Shown: positions 10,016 through 17,412 of the stretch, piece after piece | How the letters are laid out: each line of letters starts with the position of its first letter | Position numbering within the stretch: the stretch's first letter is position 1 | Assembly (NCBI GenBank): GCA_017548075.1 | Contig: JAFYNL010000009.1 | Coordinates: 1 to 38,334 of the forward strand | Source of the DNA: Bacteroidaceae bacterium | GTDB taxonomy: Bacteria; Bacteroidota; Bacteroidia; Bacteroidales; Bacteroidaceae | Reading direction: 5' to 3' | DNA: 38,334 nt | Made by a program: the position numbers and the translations under genes | Notes under the pieces: model-generated | The model's input: only the letters and a program-made list of their open reading frames with translations | Database searches by the model: none | Told to the model about the DNA's origin: nothing

Positions 10016-10065
10016 TTATCAACATCTCAGGCCTAGTTATCAACAAAAACACAAACTTATCAACA
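10016..10065 (+). promoter_or_regulatory. Three phased DnaA-box-like sites
   Basis: The 9-mer TTATCAACA occurs three times in the same orientation, at 10016-10024, 10037-10045 and 10057-10065. The spacings are 21 and 20 bases, about two helical turns. The sequence differs by one base from the DnaA-box consensus TTATCCACA. The sites lie just upstream of parA, and partition genes often sit near replication origins. They could be part of oriC or a DnaA-controlled element of the parA promoter. Confidence 0.5.
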
Positions 10066-10115
10066 CTCTAAGCATTCTGCTTAGGCAAAATAGCGTTTGT
10101 TTCGGACTTTTGTCG

Positions 10116-10123
10116 TATCTTTG
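10116..10123 (+). promoter_or_regulatory. parA promoter -7 element
   Basis: TATCTTTG matches TAnnTTTG and lies 32 bases before the parA ATG. The nearest upstream TTTG (10096-10099) is only 16 bases away, shorter than the usual 19-21, so the -33 part is weak or different. Confidence 0.5.
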
Positions 10124-10155
10124 CCGAATAAATTCGAAACATTGAAACCACAAAT

Positions 10156-10929
10156 ATGAGCAAAACAATCGCAATAGTCAACCAGAAGGGCGGCGTAGGC
10201 AAGACTACGACGAGCATGAACCTAGCTGCTTCCCTTGCCACTCTAGAAAAGAAAGTACTCCTCATCGATGCTGATCCGCAGGCCAACGCATCCAGCGGTA
10301 TGGGTGTGGACGTCAGCAAGCTGGAGAGTTCCATCTACAATGCTCTGCTCGGCCAGGTTGACATCAAGGAAATCATCTACACAACAGATATCGAGGGCCT
10401 CGACATCGTACCTTCGCACATCAACCTCGTCGGAGCCGAAATTGAACTGCTGAACATCAGAAATCAGGAGCGCGTCCTCAAGGACACAATACAGCCCATC
10501 GTCAAGGACTACGACTACATCCTCATCGATTGCAGTCCCAGCCTGGGCCTTATCACAGTAAACGCTTTGACCGCTGCCGATAGTGTCATCATCCCAGTCC
10601 AGTGCGAGTACTTCGCTCTGGAAGGCATCAGCAAGCTGCTCAACACAATTAAGATAGTGAAGTCGCGCATGAATCCTCGTCTCGAAATCGAGGGTTTCCT
10701 GCTGACGATGTACGATAGCCGACTCCGTCTGGCCAACCAAATCTACGAAGAAGTGAAGCGACACTTCCGCGAACTGGTCTTCAAGACGGTCATCCAGCGC
10801 AATGTAAAGCTCAGCGAAGCCCCAAGTCATGGCGTTCCGGCTATCCTCTATGATGCCGACGCAACAGGCTCGAAGGCCCATTTAGCGCTGGCTCAGGAAA
10901 TCATTGAGAAGAATAAAAACAAGAACTAG
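10156..10929 (+). CDS. parA: ParA/Soj chromosome partition ATPase
   Basis: Deviant Walker A ATPase that forms ATP-dependent dimers on the nucleoid and moves ParB-bound origin regions apart. The protein is 257 residues, the short chromosomal type without an N-terminal HTH. It has KGGVGKTTT at 11-19, [12 protein letters not shown] near 35-45 (Walker A') and the Walker B segment [13 protein letters not shown] near 115-127. It is followed after 8 bases by parB, the usual pairing. No classical parS palindrome was seen nearby, so its location is open. Confidence 0.97.
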   Translation: MSKTIAIVNQKGGVGKTTTSMNLAASLATLEKKVLLIDADPQANASSGMGVDVSKLESSIYNALLGQVDIKEIIYTTDIEGLDIVPSHINLVGAEIELLNIRNQERVLKDTIQPIVKDYDYILIDCSPSLGLITVNALTAADSVIIPVQCEYFALEGISKLLNTIKIVKSRMNPRLEIEGFLLTMYDSRLRLANQIYEEVKRHFRELVFKTVIQRNVKLSEAPSHGVPAILYDADATGSKAHLALAQEIIEKNKNKN

Positions 10930-10937
10930 CTACATAT

Positions 10938-11840
10938 ATGGCAATCAAGAAAAAGTATCAAGGACAGGCTTTGGGCAGAGGGCTCGACGCCTTGCTCCAG
11001 ACAGAAATCATTCAGACCAACGGCTCGTCGAATCTCTCGGAAGTGAGGATGGACGACATTCAGCCGAACCCCAATCAGCCTCGAAGTGAGTTCGACGACG
11101 ACAACCTGCAGGAACTCGCCAACAGTATCCGCCAAATCGGTCTCGTTCAGCCTATTACGCTTCGCGATATGGGCGATGGAACCTATACGATTATTGCGGG
11201 TGAAAGGCGTTGGCGAGCTTGTCAGAGAGTCGGCCTGACCACCATTCCCGCCTACATCAGAACAGTTGACGATGAGAATATGCTGGAAATGGCTCTCGTA
11301 GAGAACATCCAACGCGAAGACCTTACTGCAATTGAAGTGGCTCTAGCCTATCAGAACCTCATCGAACAATATAGTCTGACGCAGGATCAACTCAGCGAGA
11401 AAGTGGGCAAGAACCGCGCTACAATCGCCAACTACCTGAGGCTTTTGAAACTCCCCGCAAGCGTTCAGATGGCCCTTCGAAAGAGGGAATTGGATATGGG
11501 ACATGCTCGCGCTCTCCTCTCTATTTCCGATCCGAAGGCTCAGCTCAAGGTCTTCTCCGAAATGAAGAAAGGTCGCATGAGTGTCCGCCAAATAGAAAAT
11601 ATGGTAAGACTGCTCAGCGAAGGCGGTTCCGTAAAGACCAAGACTGGCAAACGCATCAAGCAGAAAGGCTCCAACCTGAGTGCCGACTACAATCTTCTGC
11701 GCGAAGGCTTGAGGAAAATCTTCAAGACGAAAGTGGAGATGACCTGCTCGAACACAGGCAAGGGAAAGATCAGCATTCCCTTTGCAAACGAGGCTGAACT
11801 GGAGCGCATCATAGAAATGCTCGACAAACTCCGCAACTAA
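10938..11840 (+). CDS. parB: ParB/Spo0J chromosome partition protein
   Basis: CTP-dependent DNA clamp that loads at parS and partners ParA. The protein is 300 residues. The basic N-terminal start ALGRGLDALL (residues 11-20) fits the ParA-interacting region. The ParB/Srx CTP-binding fold shows AGERRWRA near 87-94 and ENIQREDL near 122-129. The HTH region LTQDQLSEKVGKNRATIANY (147-166) recognises DNA, and a C-terminal dimerisation segment ends the protein. Its stop overlaps the next start by one base (TAATG), so the DUF5683 gene is translationally coupled. Confidence 0.97.
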   Translation: MAIKKKYQGQALGRGLDALLQTEIIQTNGSSNLSEVRMDDIQPNPNQPRSEFDDDNLQELANSIRQIGLVQPITLRDMGDGTYTIIAGERRWRACQRVGLTTIPAYIRTVDDENMLEMALVENIQREDLTAIEVALAYQNLIEQYSLTQDQLSEKVGKNRATIANYLRLLKLPASVQMALRKRELDMGHARALLSISDPKAQLKVFSEMKKGRMSVRQIENMVRLLSEGGSVKTKTGKRIKQKGSNLSADYNLLREGLRKIFKTKVEMTCSNTGKGKISIPFANEAELERIIEMLDKLRN

Positions 11841-12568
11841 TGTCTGAAACGAAGCACATTCTCCGACTCCTTTTGGCCAGCCTGCTTTGGCTGAGCCTCA
11901 CACCTGTTCTTATGGCGCAGGAAGAGGAAGATGTGCTCGTACCCGACTCCATCGAAACGGCAATCAAGGCTCACAAGTCCGATTCGCTCGTCATCGATAC
12001 GGCCTCGCTCTTTGCCATTACCGAAAACATTTTGGCAAAGAAGCGCCACAAACGCGACCTCGCCACCTTCAAGCCCGACCCCATTCGTTCTATGTGGCTG
12101 GGTTTGGTATTTCCCGGAGGCGGCCAAATCTACAATCGAAAGTACTGGAAATTGCCCATCATCTACGGAGGATTCCTCGGTTGCGTATATGCTCTTACCT
12201 GGAACAGCCAGATGTATTCCGACTATTCGCAAGCCTATCTGGATATCATGGATAGCGATCCGAACACGAAGAGCTACGAGAAAATGCTGCCGCCTCGCTA
12301 TAGTATCGAGGGCAAGGAAGAGCGTTTCAAAGGCATCTTCCAGAGAAAGAAGGACAATTTCCGAAGGTACAGAGACCTCAGCATCTTCTCTTTCGCCGGA
12401 GTTTACCTGCTCTCTGTCATCGATGCCTACGTCGATGCCGAGCTTTCCACCTTCGACATTTCCCACGACCTCAGCCTGCAAGTCCAACCCACATTCATCG
12501 AGACTGGGCGTTTCGACATGAATCATCGCACCACATCTCCAGGCGTACAATGCGTCATAAACTTTTAA
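11840..12568 (+). CDS. DUF5683 domain-containing exported protein
   Basis: Conserved Bacteroidetes protein of unknown function, 242 residues. It has a signal peptide (MSETKHILRLLLASLLWLSL, cleavage after MAQ) and two hydrophobic segments, around KLPIIYGGFLGCVYALTW and FSFAGVYLLSVIDAYVDAEL. The motif PGGGQIYNRKYWKLP near 95-109 is typical of DUF5683. It probably resides in the envelope. Its place between parB and mltD recurs in Bacteroidales as far as I know, which suggests a link between cell-wall work and chromosome partition genes. That link is inference from order only. Confidence 0.88.
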   Translation: MSETKHILRLLLASLLWLSLTPVLMAQEEEDVLVPDSIETAIKAHKSDSLVIDTASLFAITENILAKKRHKRDLATFKPDPIRSMWLGLVFPGGGQIYNRKYWKLPIIYGGFLGCVYALTWNSQMYSDYSQAYLDIMDSDPNTKSYEKMLPPRYSIEGKEERFKGIFQRKKDNFRRYRDLSIFSFAGVYLLSVIDAYVDAELSTFDISHDLSLQVQPTFIETGRFDMNHRTTSPGVQCVINF

Positions 12569-12578
12569 ACAACTGATT

Positions 12579-13847
12579 ATGAACAAGTTCACAACATACA
12601 CCTCCCTTTTCTTATTCTTTGCTCCCTGTTTTCTGATGCCCGTTTCGGCTCAAGAAGAGAACGACTACGAAGAGTACATCGACGATGCAACCCTGGAACT
12701 TCCAGAAGGCATGCAGATGCAAGAGATAGACAGCTTGCTGGCAGACTGGCAGACTCGCAATTTCCTTTCCTTCGACGAGGCTTGCGAAACAACCAGCGAA
12801 AACCCCGTCTTCGATGCCGAGACCTATGCCTACAGACTCGGCCGATTGCCGAATGTCATCGATATGCCCTACAATAATGTGGTGCAGAAGTACATCGACC
12901 TCTATAGCGGACGACTTCGCAACTCCGTTGCCGTCTTGCTTGGAAGGGGCAACTTCTACAATCCCATCTTCGAGGAAGCGCTGGAAAGCTATCAGGTTCC
13001 TTTGGAGCTGAAGTACCTTCCCATCATCGAGAGCGCCCTCAATCCTACTGCAGTAAGCCGAGCCGGAGCAGTTGGTTTGTGGCAATTCATGATTACTACT
13101 GGCAAGCAATACGGCCTCGAAGTGACGAGCCTCATCGATGAGCGCCGCGACCCCATCAAGGCCAGCTATGCCGCAGCCCGATATCTGCGCGACCTCTACG
13201 ACATCTTGGGCGATTGGACACTTGCAATTGCTGGCTACAACTGCGGGCCCAACAACATCACAAAGGCCATCAAGAGGGCTGGAGGCGTCAAGGACTATTG
13301 GACAATCTACCCTTACTTGCCAGCTGAGACAAGAGGCTATGTCCCTGCCTTCATTGCCGCCAACTACATCATGAACTACTATTGCGACCACAATATCTGC
13401 CCCGTCAACACCACACTTCCGCAGGGAACCGATACCATTCAAGTGAGTCGCAACGTCAGAATGGAGCGAATAGCAGAACTCTGCAACATCAGTCAGGAAG
13501 AGCTTCGCTCGCTCAATCCGCAGTATCGCACAACCCTTATTCCTGGCGACTCGCACGCTTGCACCCTTCGAATGCCCACAAACGCCATCAATGCCTTCAT
13601 CGAGGCTGGCGACTCCATCTATGTTCCGCCAACGGAAATAGCCGCTCAGATTGATGTTCCTGTGGTGGAACAACCTCGAGCAAAGAAAGGCAGAAGCAGC
13701 GGAAAAGCCAAATATGCAACGGTTAGGAGGGGCGATACCCTTGGCAAGATTGCAGCCCGCAACCATACTACGGTTGCTCGCCTTCGCCAACTCAACAGAA
13801 TAAGGGGCAACAAAGTCCTTTCCGGAACACGTATCAGAGTGAATTAG
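12579..13847 (+). CDS. mltD: MltD-like lytic transglycosylase with LysM domain
   Basis: Cleaves peptidoglycan glycan strands to 1,6-anhydro-muropeptides in the periplasm. The protein is 422 residues with a signal peptide (MNKFTTYTSLFLFFAPCFLM, cleavage after VSAQ). The SLT domain spans about 125-270, with the catalytic glutamate in IIES at residue 151, followed by NPTAVSRAGAVGLWQFM and AGYNCGPNNI. A degenerate LysM-like segment (NVRMERIAELCNISQEELRSL) lies near 293-315, and a clear LysM (TVRRGDTLGKIAARNHTTVA) occupies the C-terminus from about 380. It begins 10 bases after DUF5683 and ends 8 bases before relA/spoT. Confidence 0.95.
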   Translation: MNKFTTYTSLFLFFAPCFLMPVSAQEENDYEEYIDDATLELPEGMQMQEIDSLLADWQTRNFLSFDEACETTSENPVFDAETYAYRLGRLPNVIDMPYNNVVQKYIDLYSGRLRNSVAVLLGRGNFYNPIFEEALESYQVPLELKYLPIIESALNPTAVSRAGAVGLWQFMITTGKQYGLEVTSLIDERRDPIKASYAAARYLRDLYDILGDWTLAIAGYNCGPNNITKAIKRAGGVKDYWTIYPYLPAETRGYVPAFIAANYIMNYYCDHNICPVNTTLPQGTDTIQVSRNVRMERIAELCNISQEELRSLNPQYRTTLIPGDSHACTLRMPTNAINAFIEAGDSIYVPPTEIAAQIDVPVVEQPRAKKGRSSGKAKYATVRRGDTLGKIAARNHTTVARLRQLNRIRGNKVLSGTRIRVN

Positions 13848-13855
13848 AGAGAATT

Positions 13856-16117
13856 ATGGAAGAGAAGAGCACAAAGGGAATGGAAGATGAGATGATGGTT
13901 GCTGAGGCCTATCAGCACCTCATAGACACCTATCTGGCATCTCATCATCGCAAGCACACCGAAATCATCGACAAAGCCTTTAACTTCGCGAAAGAAGCCC
14001 ACAAAGGTGTTCGTCGTCTTTCCGGCGAGCCCTACATCATGCACCCCATTGCCGTTGCGCAGATTGCCTGCGAAGACATCGGCTTGGGCAGTACCGGCAT
14101 CTGCTCTGCTCTTTTGCACGATGTAGTCGAGGATACAGATTATACGGTCGAGGACATTGCCAACATCTTCGGCCCCAAGATTGCTCAGATTGTCGATGGC
14201 CTGACCAAGATTTCGGGTGGTATCTTCGGCGACAAAGCATCGGTCCAGGCAGAATCGTTCAAGAAGCTTCTGCTTACCATGAGCGAAGACATTCGCGTCA
14301 TCCTCATCAAGATTTCCGACCGATTGCATAACATGCGAACCCTGGGCAGCCAACTGCCCGGCAAGCAGTACAAGATTGCTGGCGAAACGCTCTACATCTA
14401 CGCTCCCCTCGCCCATCGACTCGGTCTGAACAAAGTGAAGGAGGAACTCGAAGACCTCAGCTTCCGCTACGAGCATCCCGAGGAATACAAGGGCATCAAG
14501 AAATTGCTCGACGGCAAACGCGACAAGCTGATCAAAGCCTTCGAAGAGTTCACCGTTCCCCTTCGCCAGAAGTTCGACGAGATGGGGCTCCACTATGAGA
14601 TAAAGGCCCGCATCAAAGCCCCCTACAGCGTCTGGAACAAGATGCAGACCAAGCACGTCACTTTCGAGGAAATCTACGACATTCTGGCAGTCCGCATCGT
14701 CTTCGAAGTGGACGAAGGAATAGACGAAATCGACGAATGTTTCAAGATCTACTCCATCGCCAGCAAGATCTATAAGCCACGACCAGACCGTATGCGCGAC
14801 TGGCTCTCCAACCCCAAAGCCAACGGCTATCAGGCACTCCACACCACACTCATGAGCAAGACTGGCGAATGGATGGAGGTGCAGATTAGAAGCCGACGGA
14901 TGGACGACATAGCAGAGCACGGCTTTGCCGCACACTGGAAGTACAAGGACGGCGACACCACCTCAGAAGAGCAAGAAGGAGGCGACAACGGACTCGACAA
15001 ATGGCTCTACACCATCCGCGAAGTCCTCGACGACCCACAGCCCAACGCCATCGACTTCCTCGACAAAATCAAACTCAACCTCTTTGCCAACGAAATCTTC
15101 GTCGTCACACCCAAAGGCGAGTTCAAGACCATGCCCGCAGGATGCACAGTGCTCGACTTCGCCTTCAGCATCCACACCTTCCTCGGAACCCATTGCATCG
15201 GAGCCAAAGTCAACCACAAACTCGTCGGCATCAGCCATGTCCTCGAGAGCGGCGACCAAGTGGAAATCCTCACCTCCAAGACACAGAAAGTCGACAAGAA
15301 ATGGATGGATTTCGCCACAACAGCCAAGGCCATGGGCAAGATACAAGCCATTCTGCGACGCGAAGAACGCGAGAAACAAAAGGTCGGCGAAGACATCCTG
15401 AACGAATTCCTCCAGAAGAACGAGAAAGAGCCTAACAGCATCAACATCAACAAGTTGTGCCGCTTCCACACACTCGAAACCCGCGAAGAACTCCTCTCAG
15501 CCATCGGCTCAGGGACCATCACCCTGGGCGAAGAAGACCTCAACGCCCTCAACGAGAGAAGGCCCAAGGGGAACGCCTGGAGCAAGTACCTCGGCATCTT
15601 CAAGCGAAAGCACGAAGAAGGAACCATCGAGCAACCCGAAGAAACAGAACAGGAAGCCGTCAAAGTCGACAAGAAAGCGCTGCTCATCCTCAACGAAGAA
15701 ACCATCGACCGCTATGTCATGTGCGACACCTGCCATCCCATCCCCGGCGACGACATCCTCGGCTTCCTCGACGAGAGCGGACACATCATCATCCACAAAC
15801 GCCAGTGCGAAATAGCAAAGCGGCTCAAGGCAACCGGCGGCAACCGGATCATGGCAGCCAACTGGGACACCCACGGACAGCTCTCCTTCCCAGCCACGCT
15901 CCACATCATCGGCTTTGACCGCGTAGGCGTCCTGCATCAAATCACAGGCATCCTCTCGCACGGCCGAGGCATCAACATCCACAGCGTCCACATCGAGACC
16001 AACGACGGCCTCTTCACCGCCGAAATCAACCTTGGTGTCCACGACGTCCGCGACATCCAGTCCATCTGCCGCGACCTCAAGAAAATCAAGGAAATCGAAG
16101 ACGTCAGAAGGTTCTAA
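13856..16117 (+). CDS. RelA/SpoT bifunctional (p)ppGpp synthetase/hydrolase
   Basis: Long Rel protein (753 residues) controlling the stringent response. The hydrolase domain keeps its metal ligands: GEPYIMHP (His63), HD at 88-89 and ED at 92-93, so hydrolysis is expected. The synthetase domain is present, with YSVWNKM, NPKANGYQALHTTL and EVQIRSRRMDDIAEHG. A TGS domain starts near 398. A cysteine-containing region (CDTCHPIPGDDI near 623) and a C-terminal ACT domain (from about 680) follow. It is probably the only long Rel enzyme of the cell, which I cannot check here. Codons in the second half favour C-ending forms strongly, leaving long stop-free shadow frames. The symbol rel or spoT is a matter of convention. 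Confidence 0.95.
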   Translation: MEEKSTKGMEDEMMVAEAYQHLIDTYLASHHRKHTEIIDKAFNFAKEAHKGVRRLSGEPYIMHPIAVAQIACEDIGLGSTGICSALLHDVVEDTDYTVEDIANIFGPKIAQIVDGLTKISGGIFGDKASVQAESFKKLLLTMSEDIRVILIKISDRLHNMRTLGSQLPGKQYKIAGETLYIYAPLAHRLGLNKVKEELEDLSFRYEHPEEYKGIKKLLDGKRDKLIKAFEEFTVPLRQKFDEMGLHYEIKARIKAPYSVWNKMQTKHVTFEEIYDILAVRIVFEVDEGIDEIDECFKIYSIASKIYKPRPDRMRDWLSNPKANGYQALHTTLMSKTGEWMEVQIRSRRMDDIAEHGFAAHWKYKDGDTTSEEQEGGDNGLDKWLYTIREVLDDPQPNAIDFLDKIKLNLFANEIFVVTPKGEFKTMPAGCTVLDFAFSIHTFLGTHCIGAKVNHKLVGISHVLESGDQVEILTSKTQKVDKKWMDFATTAKAMGKIQAILRREEREKQKVGEDILNEFLQKNEKEPNSININKLCRFHTLETREELLSAIGSGTITLGEEDLNALNERRPKGNAWSKYLGIFKRKHEEGTIEQPEETEQEAVKVDKKALLILNEETIDRYVMCDTCHPIPGDDILGFLDESGHIIIHKRQCEIAKRLKATGGNRIMAANWDTHGQLSFPATLHIIGFDRVGVLHQITGILSHGRGINIHSVHIETNDGLFTAEINLGVHDVRDIQSICRDLKKIKEIEDVRRF

Positions 16118-16152
16118 ACATCCCTTCGCCTATCATACAGTTAAAATGCAAA

Positions 16153-16240
16153 CTTAACGTGGGTCGTTGCCCATCTTAACGTGTTACGTTGGCAAAGTTA
16201 ACGTGTTACGTTTGCAATCATAACTGCAGTTGTTTTCCAT
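16153..16240 (+). repeat. 22-bp tandem repeat array 2
   Basis: Three clear units (16153-16174, 16175-16196, 16197-16218) and one degenerate unit to 16240, each exactly 22 bases, with core TTAACGTGTTACGTTKGC. The array lies 35 bases after the relA/spoT stop, in the plus orientation. Confidence 0.88.
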
Positions 16241-16250
16241 CGTCACCAAA

Positions 16251-16391
16251 GTAACATAGTAACATAGTAACATATCTGAAAATATGATACCTTACTTGAG
16301 AAAAGAAATTCTATTATATTAATAATAATAGAGCTTAAAAAGCGAGGGTAGGTAACACTTTTTTTAATATGTTACTATGTTACTATGTTAC
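16251..16391. repeat. 24-bp perfect inverted repeat built from 8-bp units
   Basis: GTAACATA is repeated three times at 16251-16274, and its exact reverse complement TATGTTAC is repeated three times at 16368-16391, separated by 93 bases. The right arm overlaps the right arm of a second, interlocked hairpin (16337-16410). Confidence 0.85.
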
Positions 16392-16410
16392 CTTCCACCC
16401 TCGCTTTTTT
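16337..16410. terminator. Long hairpin, probable bidirectional terminator
   Basis: AAAAAGCGAGGGT (16337/8-16349) pairs with ACCCTCGCTTTTT (16397-16409). After a 1x4 internal loop, GGTAACA (16351-16357) pairs with TGTTACC (16386-16392). This gives 20 pairs and a 28-base loop. T-tracts flank the stem on both strands. It could end relA/spoT transcription, but the long loop and interlocking repeat are unusual for a simple terminator. Confidence 0.6.
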
Positions 16411-16444
16411 CATGCATAACTTATGTAGTTTCATTAATTACTCG

Positions 16445-16531
16445 TATATTTGCAGAGCAATCCGAAAGGAAAGCAAGGCGAAATAATCTTATTACAATAC
16501 AATTCAAAAGGCGGCATTTCTGTCGCCTTTT
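16445..16531 (+). ncRNA. Possible small RNA: promoter-like box followed by terminator hairpin
   Basis: TATATTTG (16445-16452) matches the -7 pattern, without a good TTTG about 20 bases upstream. About 50 bases later a 10-bp hairpin follows: AAAAGGCGGC at 16506-16515, a 6-base loop, GTCGCCTTTT at 16522-16531. A transcript of about 75 bases is possible. The hairpin may simply serve the nitrilase-family gene on the other strand, so this is a weak call. Confidence 0.25.
16506..16531. terminator. Terminator of the nitrilase-family gene (bidirectional)
   Basis: A 10-bp stem with one G-U pair, a 6-base loop and T-runs on both strands. It lies 9 bases past the stop of the minus-strand nitrilase-family gene. 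Confidence 0.7.
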
Positions 16532-16539
16532 GTTGTGCT

Positions 16540-17310
16540 CTAAATTGAATCCTTTTCTTTTAGGACAGGGAACTTTTCGCGGAAAGCTTTGAGGCGTTTC
16601 AGGTCGAGGGTTTGAGTCAGGACGCAGGGCTCATTGTCGGGGCAAGTCGTGGCAAAACCGAAGGGATCGACGACGGCTGAGCCGCCACTGTACTCGCAAT
16701 GGGGGTCTTTGCCTATGCGGTTCACTCCCAATACATAACTTTGATTCTCGATGGCTCGGGCTGCAAGCAACACCCTCCAGGCCTGCATGCGAACGGACGG
16801 CCAGGAGGCTACGCAGATGAGGACTTCGTACTCGTCGCGGTTCCTCAGCCAAAGCGGAAATCGCAGGTCGTAGCAAATGCAAAGATGAAAGCGCAGACCT
16901 CGCCACTCTACCGTAACATACTCATTCCCAGCCGTATAGTGCTCCGTCTCGCCTCCATAGGAGAAGAGGTGGTGCTTGTCGTAGTATTGGACAACGGACG
17001 ACGGACTACAGACAACAGTCGGTTTGACGAAGTAGAGGCGGTTGCGATAGGTGCCGTCGGAGGCTTTGATGGCGATGCTTCCGCAGATGGCGGCGTCGAG
17101 CTGGTCGGCCATTCGCTGCATCCACTGCAAGGTCTCGCCGTTCTCACTCTCGGCAATGCCCATCGGCTCTGTCGTGACACCTGTATTCCACATTTCGGAC
17201 AGGACATAGAGGTCGCTCTTCTCGGCTGAGAGCATCAGTCGTTCGGCAGTCTGACGATTCACTTCGGCCTGCTCCCAAGCAATGTCCATCTGTATCAACG
17301 AAACTTTCAT
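16540..17310 (-). CDS. Nitrilase-superfamily omega-amidase (YafV/Nit2-like)
   Basis: Carbon-nitrogen hydrolase, 256 residues, probably an omega-amidase that hydrolyses alpha-ketoglutaramate or ketosuccinamate (metabolite repair). The catalytic triad is visible: Glu39 in LSEMWNTG, Lys112 in YDKHHLF, Cys146 in CICYDLRFP. A supporting glutamate is in GGETEHYTAG. No signal peptide is seen. The first ATG is at 17310 and gives the conserved MKVSLIQMDIAW. Between strand motif RLYFVKP and YDKHHLF the protein is about six residues longer than I recall for E. coli YafV. That stretch is encoded by four 7-bp repeats (16989-17016). The substrate assignment is by family resemblance only. Confidence 0.92.
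   Translation of the reverse strand: MKVSLIQMDIAWEQAEVNRQTAERLMLSAEKSDLYVLSEMWNTGVTTEPMGIAESENGETLQWMQRMADQLDAAICGSIAIKASDGTYRNRLYFVKPTVVCSPSSVVQYYDKHHLFSYGGETEHYTAGNEYVTVEWRGLRFHLCICYDLRFPLWLRNRDEYEVLICVASWPSVRMQAWRVLLAARAIENQSYVLGVNRIGKDPHCEYSGGSAVVDPFGFATTCPDNEPCVLTQTLDLKRLKAFREKFPVLKEKDSI
16989..17016. repeat. 7-bp tandem repeat inside the nitrilase-family gene
   Basis: Four consecutive heptamers (GGACAAC, GGACGAC, GGACTAC, AGACAAC on the plus strand) lie within the coding sequence. They encode the extra loop VVCSPSSVVQ before the catalytic lysine. The unit matches the heptamers in the aminotransferase fusion linker. Confidence 0.75.
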
Positions 17311-17314
17311 AGTG

Positions 17315-17322
17315 CAAAAGTA
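17315..17322 (-). promoter_or_regulatory. Possible promoter -7 element of the nitrilase-family gene
   Basis: TACTTTTG on the minus strand fits TAnnTTTG and ends 4 bases before the ATG, so a transcript starting here would be nearly leaderless. No matching TTTG is seen upstream. Confidence 0.35.
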
Positions 17323-17330
17323 CAACTTTT

Positions 17331-17358
17331 GAGTGAAAAGTGAAGAGTGAAGAGTGAA
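17331..17358. repeat. 7-bp tandem repeat between divergent genes
   Basis: Four tandem heptamers (GAGTGAA, AAGTGAA, GAGTGAA, GAGTGAA) lie between the nitrilase-family start and the OPT transporter promoter, where copy number could alter promoter spacing. Confidence 0.8.
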
Positions 17359-17376
17359 AAATTAAGAACTTTTTTG

Positions 17377-17384
17377 TATCTTTG
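17377..17384 (+). promoter_or_regulatory. OPT transporter promoter -7 element
   Basis: TATCTTTG fits TAnnTTTG and lies 28 bases before the ATG at 17413. No clear -33 TTTG exists at 19-21 bases upstream, where the 7-bp repeats are. Confidence 0.5.
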
Positions 17385-17412
17385 TACGCAATAACTCATA
17401 AACTGAAAAACT

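Larger units (their letters stand above)
9850..10155. other. surE-parA divergent control region
   Basis: A 306-base gene-free stretch. In order it holds the surE promoter (9870-9901), a 22-bp tandem repeat array (9905-9992 with a degenerate unit to 10014), three TTATCAACA boxes (10016-10065) and a parA -7 element at 10116-10123. No conserved ORF is visible in it. Confidence 0.7.
16118..16539. other. Gene-free region with repeats and structured elements
   Basis: 422 bases without a convincing gene. It holds 22-bp array 2, a 24-bp inverted repeat made of 8-bp units, a long hairpin interlocked with it, a TATATTTG promoter-like element at 16445-16452 and a terminator hairpin at 16506-16531. A 71-codon frame starting at 16377 crosses the hairpins and runs into the nitrilase-family gene. 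It has no coding character. Confidence 0.7.

Noticed and set aside
12612-13790. 392-codon minus-strand frame opposite mltD
   Set aside because: The plus strand encodes a complete lytic transglycosylase with catalytic residues. The antisense frame has no motif or promoter.
13844-14935. 363-codon minus-strand frame opposite relA/spoT
   Set aside because: It covers the HD and synthetase domains of a well-conserved protein on the other strand. No independent coding evidence.
16377-16592. 71-codon plus-strand frame
   Set aside because: It begins inside an inverted repeat, crosses a terminator and enters the minus-strand nitrilase-family gene. Its composition is not coding.
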